Origin: Isoetes taiwanensis | Taxonomy: Eukaryota; Streptophyta; Lycopodiopsida; Isoetales; Isoetaceae | Length of the DNA stretch: 64,000 nt | Direction of reading: 5' to 3' | NCBI GenBank assembly: GCA_021234155.1 | Contig: JAJEKV010000060.1 | Span: forward strand, 62,001 to 126,000 | In this document: piece after piece, positions 57,265-64,000 of the stretch | How the letters are laid out: every line of letters starts with the position of its first letter | Position numbering within the stretch: position 1 is the first letter of the stretch | The notes under the pieces: model-generated | The model's input: only the letters and a program-made list of their open reading frames with translations | Told to the model about the DNA's origin: nothing | The model's database searches: none | Made by a program: the position numbers and the translations under genes

Positions 57265-57507
57265 ACGTGGATTTCAGAGTAGCTTGAGTCACACGACGCC
57301 AAGGATGCCGTGGGTCGAAAATCTAACCGCTACTTTTCGCGTCGGTGAGGAAAAAGGACCGTTACTTCTTCTAACGCCTTTTCTTCCGTAGAAAGCTCGT
57401 GATAATTTTTATTGATAATTTCGGGTGATACAATCTATACATAAGTAATTTTACCGATACATAACTAAAGATAGAACTTCTCATTGAAGCAAAATAGAAC
57501 GTAGATG

Positions 57508-58167
57508 GAGATCACACGACGCGAAATCCATTGATTGCTACCTAATTGCAAGCAAGGCATTTCGGCCGTGGTGATATTTTAATAAAACGTAACATACATT
57601 GGAACAACAGGATAGATAGAAGCAAAAAATAGAGAAAACTTTTCTTTGAAGCAAAAAATAGATAGATACAACGGCTAGGGATCTTCATGATCCTCTAGCT
57701 GATTTTCATGTCCCGCAATTGGAAGCCGTAAAGATCTGCGCGTTCTCATCCTCGCAGCTCGGAGCTTCTTCTCCATATCTTCTAAGGCCCGCGAAATCAT
57801 GTGAGCAGTTTCAAACCGCTTCGCCCCGCTGCTCGTAAGCCTCTTGGTACATGGCTTAATGTTTCCACGAGCTCAACGCCTCGCTTCGTCGGCAGCCCCT
57901 CGTGAAGGCTAATCTGTCGACCGCCTCATTGTTCTCGGCGACGAGACGGTTGTTTTCATCATGGATCTCCTTGAATCTCTTCATCACCACTGCAAGGGTG
58001 ATGTCCACGCAGCTCTGGGGGCTGGGGAGTGCTATCTTGGCGTGGTCGCCATAGAGGAAGATGATGATGCCATCTGAGCGTAAGGTGGAAGGGAAGCCGG
58101 AAGTAGAAGATGAGCGTAAGGCGGAAGGCGATCGGAGGTCGGCGTGGACATCGGTCTTCTATTTATA
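57508..58167 (-). pseudogene. MAS-family small protein, copy 4, second unit of the tandem duplication
   Basis: The start MASSSSSMATTP is at 58073 and the TATA box (TATAAATAG) at 58159-58167. The body reads TLAVVMKRFKEIHDENNRLV then AENNEAVDRL. The tandem arrangement with copy 3 shows local gene duplication within the element. Confidence 0.45.
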
Positions 58168-58409
58168 ACATGAGTCACTTTGGTGAGGAATAAATAAATT
58201 AATTGTCTTTTTCCAATAATATTTCATTTCTTCGAGATAGATATCACACGACGCCAAAACCTAGATATGACGTAAAATCGACCGATGTATTTCAAGCAAG
58301 TGATGTGAATAAATACAAATAAAATAATTTTTATTAGGAATTTCGAAGGACAATCAGTACATAAATAATTTTACCGATACAAGTTGGAAAACATATAACT
58401 TCCAATTTC

Positions 58410-59460
58410 TCAAGCTTCATCGTCAATTTCATGCTCTTTCAATCCCCGCCAAGACCGATCCAACAAGGCAATGACTTCCATGTTATCGACCCCAGCTTCC
58501 AACCTTGGGTGAGTCAAGCCAGCAGCTAAAAAATTTAACATATTGCTCGCCCGCAGACCGGCTTGGTCGTCAAAATATTGTAACACGACATCCCGCCGAA
58601 TTGCTATCACCCTTTCAGTGTTTGATGCCAATTGGGAATGGTTCCCGAACATGCATAATGCACGGAGGTAATAGACAAACTCGCACCCTTTTGACTGAAA
58701 GTTTCGAAGACGATTATCTCCCCATTAACGAATCTTGAGATATATCTTAACAATGTAGAGTCCTTCAATCTTTCCTGTCCCCCGCGTGCATGTCGGCAAG
58801 AAAAATCATCTACTTCCCACAAATAAGAACCCTCAAGATTATCTTCTTCACATTTATCCTCATCTACTGTGCTTATCCGCCGTTGATTGATCAAGGGCCT
58901 GCCAAACCTGTAGATCCTGTTGGCAGCTTTGCACGGAGACGCTGGAATTCTTCTTCCGTTGGTAGATTCGCCTCATCTTGAGCAAATCGAGACTCCAGCC
59001 TCTCATATGCTTCTTTAAGCTTTATAGCATTGCCGGTATAATTAGATACTTCAAACATCTCTTTGTCCAAATCCTCTTCAAAATCTAGGCCTAAGTTTAC
59101 CCATTCGGCCAAGGTACTGATAAGCTCGTCTTCCCTAGCACACATTCGTAACATAGACGGGTTCCTCAGTATATCACTTAGCAATAAGTATTCTTTGCCT
59201 TCCACTAAAATTGGCGTTATGTCAGACAACTTCTTTTCATCCTCATCCCCATCCTCATCACCTTCAGAATCATCTCCCTCCTCTGGTTCACCCAAGGCCA
59301 GTGCGTCGAAGCTAAAACTCCTACATTCTTGCTCTTCTTCTTGTAGATCTATCTCCATTTCTACGTCATAGTCAGCATCATCACACATAACTGACCCCCC
59401 TTGGCTTAAAGATTTCATTGTTTCCAGTGTATCTTCGGTTTGGCCGAAAGCGTAATGCAA
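58410..59460 (-). pseudogene. Acidic unknown protein, three frames
   Basis: Minus strand: 59460-58891 (189 codons) with a very acidic middle (EEGDDSEGDEDGDEDEKK). It continues through a frameshift near 58890 into 58894-58700, and through another near 58680 into 58652-58410 (RVIAIRRDVVLQYFDDQAGL). Read as one protein it would be about 340 residues. The phrase YLLLSDILRNPSMLRMC and the later helices look globular. No family recognised. Confidence 0.45.
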
Positions 59461-59541
59461 TAACTAGCAAATGCAAAGCGGCAAAGAGAAATAAGATACC
59501 TTCTTAAGCACAAGGACGCAGCCGAGGAGGAGCCCGCTATG

Positions 59542-59830
59542 CTAAAGATTCTTGAAAAACATCTTCCCCGCTTGCAAATGGGAAGCGCCTCCTCTAGAGC
59601 TGGTTTTGGAATCCACGAGCCGGGGACATCCGCAAAGGACGGCGTACCGAGACCAAGCGGCCCGGGTGAAAGCTAAAGCAACCTCGCGATAGCATCCAAG
59701 CTCGCCATCGTTTGCCATGATGTCCAACTCCTTGCAATAGAACGGATAAATCGCAATCGACGAACTTCCTCGTTGTCATGAGGGGCGGATGCATACCATT
59801 CCGTGAACTTCACATAACAATCCATGGCGA
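59542..59830 (-). pseudogene. Unrecognised small minus-strand frame
   Basis: Two overlapping frames (59794-59594 and 59727-59542) read as pieces of one short protein (MDIMANDGELGCYREVALAF). No homology seen. Confidence 0.3.
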
Positions 59831-59956
59831 AGCAAAGCATTTAAAAACAAGAAGATGTTTAGGAGCCGGTAAGCATACCGCCACTTTTGAACTCAAGTAG
59901 CCGTTGTCGATTATGAAAGGGGACACGGCCGTTGTGGGGAGATTTGTCCGCACATT

Positions 59957-59980
59957 TTAGGGTTAGGGTTAGGGTTAGGG
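59957..59980 (+). repeat. Four perfect TTAGGG units
   Basis: Interstitial telomere-like run ending two bases before the inverted repeat at 59983. Most plants use TTTAGGG; here the unit is six bases. Confidence 0.9.
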
Positions 59981-59982
59981 TT

Positions 59983-60050
59983 GGATCACACGACGCCGAA
60001 GACTACTATGTGCAACAAAAAGCACAATGCTTGTTGGCGTCGTGTGATCC
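59983..60050. repeat. Inverted repeat of the CACACGACGCC motif, 15-bp arms
   Basis: GGATCACACGACGCC (59983-59997) and its exact complement (60036-60050) separated by 38 bases. The same motif occurs singly at about 54624, 57289, 57512 (one change) and 58248, and as a second inverted pair at 62173-62239. Confidence 0.9.
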
Positions 60051-60145
60051 TCACATATAACATTAAAAAAAAAAAATGCAAAGTCGCGAAGCTAGGCTTC
60101 TAAGAAAGAAATGGACTAAGAGATTAAGCTTATAAAGCCATTGCA

Positions 60146-60800
60146 TTAAGAAATATTATACATATGAAAAACACAAAGGCACTTCACGGCCTTTTTCCGG
60201 GGGTCTTTCTTCTTGTTGTATTCAGCCATAAAATTTTGACCATAGTATTTTCGGGATCCCTTATGCGTAAGACGAGGCGCATGTCCTTGGGCATGACGAT
60301 CACCCGCTTGGCATGTATTATTCAAGCCGCGAGTCCTCGAACAGACCGACACCAACCGCTTCCGAAGCCATTTGAAGAGCATTTAAGGCGCTTGCTTGAA
60401 TTCTCAGAATTGGTATGATGTATCGCACCACACTCTTGAGAATCTCACACGAGCTCGGCAAATGGGAGACGCGGAATGACCATCTCGGTTGCTCTTCGAT
60501 ACTTCTTAATCTCGCGAAGCTCTTAATACCAGGAACCGTCTTCCGCTTCAGGCCTCTACCCTCACCCACCCCGGCATTTGGAGCGTTGCTTTCGGCCGAC
60601 TCTTCCGCCGCCTCCTCACCCGGCATCTGCGAGGTTTCCCTCGGCCGACTCTTCGGGAGTCTCCTCCCACATTCACGGGTAGCCTTCCCTTTACGGCGTT
60701 GGGCCTCCTCCTCGATTTGAAGGTCACGGCACCTCCACGGGAGGAACAGGGAGCGAGGAAGAGCAAGAAGAGGCGGCTGCCCAATAATTAATCCGGCATC
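60146..60800 (-). pseudogene. Unrecognised Glu/Ala-rich protein, frame-damaged
   Basis: The minus-strand frame 60626-60318 (phrases KRKTVPGIKSFARLRSIEEQ and EILKSVVRYIIPILRIQASA) is continued upstream by other frames (60784-60548) and downstream to 60146. It is probably one degraded protein of about 200 residues. No family recognised. Confidence 0.35.
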
Positions 60801-61630
60801 ATATTCTTTCGCCGGTCTCTCACATTTTCATCCTCGTCTCCGAACGGAAGTGCACCTCCCTACTTACTCGGGAGCTGCTTCTCCCATGATGCGTCATCGG
60901 ATTTCTTTTCAGGGTCTTACGTTAGGGCATGGTGGGAGGAGGAGAATCTCTATCGAGACTTGAGTCGGATGAAGAAGGCGGACTAATGTAATCACGGCCT
61001 TACACCACACGGATGGATCCTTGCCGGTTTGCTTAGTTCTTGCCATGGCTTCTCGGCCGGATGACGCTTTTATACTACTTAACACGACAAAAATAGACAA
61101 GCGGCAAGAGATAAATAGTAAAAAAAGAAGTTAAAGTAAAATATGATGGTAACGCGTTTTTAAATAATTGTACGGAACCCTAAAAAATATCGGACAAAAT
61201 ATCTGGAACCCTAAAAAAAACGGACAAAAACACAAATAAAAACCGAGATTCAAAGCGCTAGCCGATAGACAATTTCTTGTTGATCGTGAACTCACTAAAC
61301 TTTACATTTCCCTCTTGCCCAGTAACCAACCCTAATGCCATCAATAAAATAATGGAAGTAAATTCGGCCAATTTCCTCTGTCTCCATTAGCACTCTTAGC
61401 TCTCGATAATGGCCATTCGCTTCCATGGTGGCCGTATAAATGACTTCCTCCCTCTCCATACTCGAATATCCACCGCATCGGAGTGTCTATTATGGTCCTC
61501 AAGCGGCTCCCAAAAAGTTGTGCACCTCTCTTTTTTTCGTTTCCTTCGTTCTAGTTGACAATTAATTATAAATATTGTTTTGGAAGAAAGTATCCGAACT
61601 TAAAGGAGGACTTAACTACGCGGACCTCTG
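60801..61630. other. No supported gene
   Basis: A small minus frame 61100-60909 is the only open stretch; it is too short and featureless to call. AT-rich DNA follows. Confidence 0.3.
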
Positions 61631-62690
61631 TTAGTTGACCGGATGATTCGTGGAATCGAACATCCTGTCGGAACCAAAAATAAGCCATCCACAAAATCGG
61701 GGGGAGAAAGCACGTATATATGTCTTCGGAGCTTTTCGAACTTCCTGCGCCATCTGGAATATGTTAGCAAATACCTCAAACGGTGTGAAGATTTTGAAAC
61801 TCATCCTCACGCCTCCGTTTTCAGACATTCCCGCTTGCACCTCGTCAGCCATGCATTTCTTCATTGCAATTACATTGTTCTCATTAGTCTGTGGCTTACA
61901 AAGTTCACTTAAAGGGGGCAATTCAACCGGCCTCAAGCTCGGTTTCCTGACCTTTACGTTATAATCATGTCCGTAAAACCAGATGCCTATACCCCGCAAG
62001 GTCACGGCATCCATACCTTGGAAAAGGACAATTCCGATGTCTATGTGATACACGACAAGTACACTACTAATACTTTCGGCCGGAATGACATCCACGACGT
62101 CTGATAAACATAAACCTGCACAATAAATTTGTTTGTAAACACGTGTCAACGAAAGAAATGAAAAGATAAGAAGATCACACGACGCCAAACTATCTCTACG
62201 CTAGTTAAGTAGTCGGCTAGCTTCCGGCGTCGTGTGATCCGTTTAAGGTGGTTACCATTTGCGGGCAATTTTGGGAAGTCGTTTTTGGTGGAGATTAGCT
62301 CTTTGGCCATATCGTAAGGGGTATATGCATGTCGTATTGTTATACTTTCCACTTTCCGGCGCTAGAATTCAACTTGAACTCTTTTATCCTACCTATCCAA
62401 TGTGTCCGCGACGTCGATCGCCTTTGTCGCTAACTCTATGCTCGCCCCTCGTTGATGGCGGCATACTCACCACCTGAACCTATTGAGACAAAACCTCCCA
62501 CTTCTTGACCTTGGGAGTTACGTAAATGGGGCAAGAACACGAAATTACAGGAGACATGGATTGCGAGATGAGGAGTGAAGGCGAGAGGATGCACGTAGAA
62601 ATGGGAGTGACAATGAAGTTTGGCGCCCAAAATTTGACAAAAGGAGTTGGTGACGCCCGGTGATGGCGGTCAAAGTCACCATTATTTTGG
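61631..62690 (-). CDS. Unrecognised protein with an intron containing an inverted repeat
   Basis: The last exon (62115-61631) encodes about 160 residues (SDVVDVIPAESISSVLVVYH, DAVTLRGIGIWFYGHDYNVK, MSFKIFTPFEVFANIFQMAQ). It joins in phase, across a GT-AG intron (62255-62116), to an exon ending ELISTKNDFPKLPANG. Further upstream pieces to an ATG near 62686 (MVTLTAITGRHQLL) need one or two frame corrections. The intron holds the 14-bp-arm inverted repeat at 62173-62239. It is the right-most gene of the 13.5-kb element, about 200 bases from its terminal repeat. No domain recognised. Confidence 0.5.
62173..62239. repeat. Inverted repeat of the CACACGACGCC motif, 14-bp arms, in an intron
   Basis: GATCACACGACGCC (62173-62186) and its exact complement (62226-62239). 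The 39-base loop also contains CTAG-centred partial symmetry. Confidence 0.9.
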
Positions 62691-62916
62691 GGCGTGGCGA
62701 CTCCAAAAAATACGGGCCATTAAAATGGTTGCAATAAAAGCGCAGGCATCCCCTATGAAAATCGCCATGTGGATGCCAAGTAAGCCCGCTCATCCTTCTA
62801 CACCGCCAAAATATCTTGACTTTAAGTAAAAGGCGCAAACCTGATTGGTCCTGGCGAATCTAACGTGGAAATCTTTAGCCCAAGATAAGGGCCATTTTCA
62901 GACCCCAAATCCGCCC

Positions 62917-63425
62917 TAATGGTCTGAATACATAAAGAAACAGGAGGAGGCAACAACACTCTTAATGCAAGCTATGTTGGTACGTGTTGATGCCAAGGCT
63001 ATCACATTTCAACGAATCTTTACTTTTCTAGTATCATCTTATTGTAGCCTTGCTAATAATGTTTTTTAAACTGTATTCAAAATGTTGAAAAGACTATGTA
63101 GTATTCTATCTAATTCATATTCTAGTGAATGTCTCAGATGCGTGGAAAACAAATTTTGAATATGCACTTGATATGTGCTTTTCATATGCACTTGAGATCT
63201 GCAAATGATCGTAGCTTGTTGTGATCTAGCAAATAACTAGTTGCAGCTTGTTTTTTTGTTTAACGAACAAGCATATTTCAGATCCTACTGTATTAAGTAT
63301 TACCATTATGAGTGCATTTACAGATGTATGATTTTTTTTAGAACTTGCCGTTTTTTTGGCCGTTTTTGTTTTCGTTTTCAATTCCAACATGCCGTTTTCA
63401 TTCCGTTTTCGTTTTCGGTAACTAT
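62917..63425. other. Right flank of the TIR element, no gene
   Basis: AT-rich sequence ending in a CCGTTTT-rich zone (63345-63420) that mirrors 48585-48680. Confidence 0.4.
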
Positions 63426-63430
63426 GCTCA

Positions 63431-64000
63431 CAGCACTCTTCAACAGGGCATTGCAAGAAGGCTTCCCCCCGCACTGGACTACCAGTAGAGTTGTGCCCAT
63501 ATACAAAGCAGGGGACCCCATTGACCAACTATCGTACCATTATGGTGGGATTCGTCTTTGCCAAGTTGCTTGCGGGATTCTTGAGCGGTGACCGACACTT
63601 TGGGCGAGAGGATGGGAAGTGTGGGCTCTCCGCGGGCGAGCTTCCGCCCCGGCATTCTACTATTGACCATATCTTCACTCTGCGAACACTCATAGAGGAT
63701 AGCAGGAATCAACGCTTGAGAATCGTATTGTTGCTTTGTGGATTTAGCAAAGGCTTTTGACCACGATGCCTCGGGATAAGTTGTGGGACAGATTGAGACA
63801 GCTAGGGACCCCCGTCGACTTGTAGAATGCTATATCTCGAGACTATCTGAGGCTTGCTCAGTCGTCTCACCTAATTGTCGGGGAGCCCGTTGTTAGTAGC
63901 ATTGGGGTGCGCCAAAGCCTCTATCCCCGGCGGCTCTTGGCTTGTACATTGACCGGCTAGAAGAATGGCTAGTGACACCCTGGAGCGCTTCGGTTGATGC
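63431..64000 (+). mobile_element. LINE reverse transcriptase fragment, decayed, runs off the window
   Basis: Broken frames read the N-terminal part of a non-LTR RT: LFNRALQEGFPPHWTTSRVV and PIYKAGDP, then NYRTIMVGFVFAKLLAG, then a motif-A region (RHSTIDHIFTLRTLIEDSRN followed by a mutated FxDFAKAF). Similarity continues to the window edge, near where motif B would follow. At least four frame changes are needed. Confidence 0.65.

Larger units (their letters stand above)
49372..62916. mobile_element. 13.5-kb element with perfect 27-bp terminal inverted repeats and TA target duplication
   Basis: The left end (49372-49398, starting GGGCGGATTTGGGGTCTGAA) is the exact reverse complement of the right end (62890-62916). 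TA lies immediately outside on both sides (49370-49371 and 62917-62918). The interior carries one degenerate plus-strand gene and a series of minus-strand genes, none of a family I recognise. The TA duplication suggests a Tc1/mariner-like or related cut-and-paste mechanism, but no DDE motif was found inside. It is either a non-autonomous element with cargo, or its transposase is too diverged to see. Confidence 0.7.
48563..63425. mobile_element. Possible outer insertion with short ATAGTTAC inverted ends
   Basis: The left end reads ACCATAGTTACACCTAAAAA and the right end, read inward, ATAGTTACCGAAAACGAAAA. Both sub-terminal regions are full of CCGTTTT/AAAACGG words (48585-48680 and 63340-63420). 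GCTCA occurs directly outside both ends (48558-48562 and 63426-63430), a possible 5-bp target duplication. The inverted repeat is only eight exact bases, so support is limited. Confidence 0.4.

Noticed and set aside
59957-59980. Chromosome end
   Set aside because: Only four units, with long unique sequence on both sides.

Overview
The window looks like nuclear DNA of a land plant with a large, transposon-rich genome, most likely a seed-free plant (fern, lycophyte or bryophyte). This rests on a three-exon KELP-type coactivator gene (DEK_C + PC4 domains), a nuclear tRNA-Leu(CAA), a secreted glycine-rich protein ending in an eight-cysteine lipid-transfer-like domain, and PLS-type pentatricopeptide remnants. 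The species is an inference. Only three host genes look ordinary and intact: the glycine-rich protein (0.3-1.2 kb, minus), tRNA-Leu (19.53-19.61 kb, minus) and KELP (19.7-20.6 kb, plus). Almost everything else is mobile DNA in various states of decay.

Layout. 2.9-6.6 kb: a decayed pogo/Tigger-like DNA transposon with TIRs and a TA target duplication; its empty insertion site is preserved in a paralogous segment at 7.40-7.53 kb. 7.4 and 12.9 kb: two Helitron-type 3' ends in opposite orientation. 8.4-15 kb: pieces of several LINEs, including an ORF1-only (HAL1-like) element. 15-19.5 kb: mostly unannotatable, with possible exons of an unknown minus-strand gene. 22.9-33.1 kb: a young retroelement on the minus strand with about 2.9-kb direct repeats at both ends, an unusual reverse transcriptase, a 529-residue partner ORF, and a 5' exon that appears to lie inside the repeat. 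A tRNA-derived SINE sits in only one of the two repeats. 35.6-39.6 kb: pentatricopeptide relics.

37.6-47.9 kb is the most unusual segment. It holds a divergent gene pair. On the minus strand is a multi-exon gene combining a ParB-like domain with a bacterial-type N4/N6 DNA methyltransferase. On the plus strand is a gene resembling an RNase-H-fold (DDE-like) transposase. Around them are about 35 copies of the palindrome GGTATAAATTTATACC and close variants, clustered in the shared promoter region, in introns and in the 3' flank, and absent from the exons I could read. I propose a DNA-modifying mobile element with its own dispersed binding or modification sites.

48-64 kb: a LINE apparently split by a nested insertion. 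The inner element (49.37-62.92 kb, 13.5 kb) has perfect 27-bp terminal inverted repeats flanked by TA. It carries a set of unrecognised, frame-damaged genes, four of them a tandem family of short minus-strand proteins beginning Met-Ala-Ser, plus a repeated motif (GATCACACGACGCC) that forms two perfect inverted repeats, one of them inside an intron.

All calls come from reading the sequence by eye. Splice sites are predictions, and identity levels and counts are approximate.
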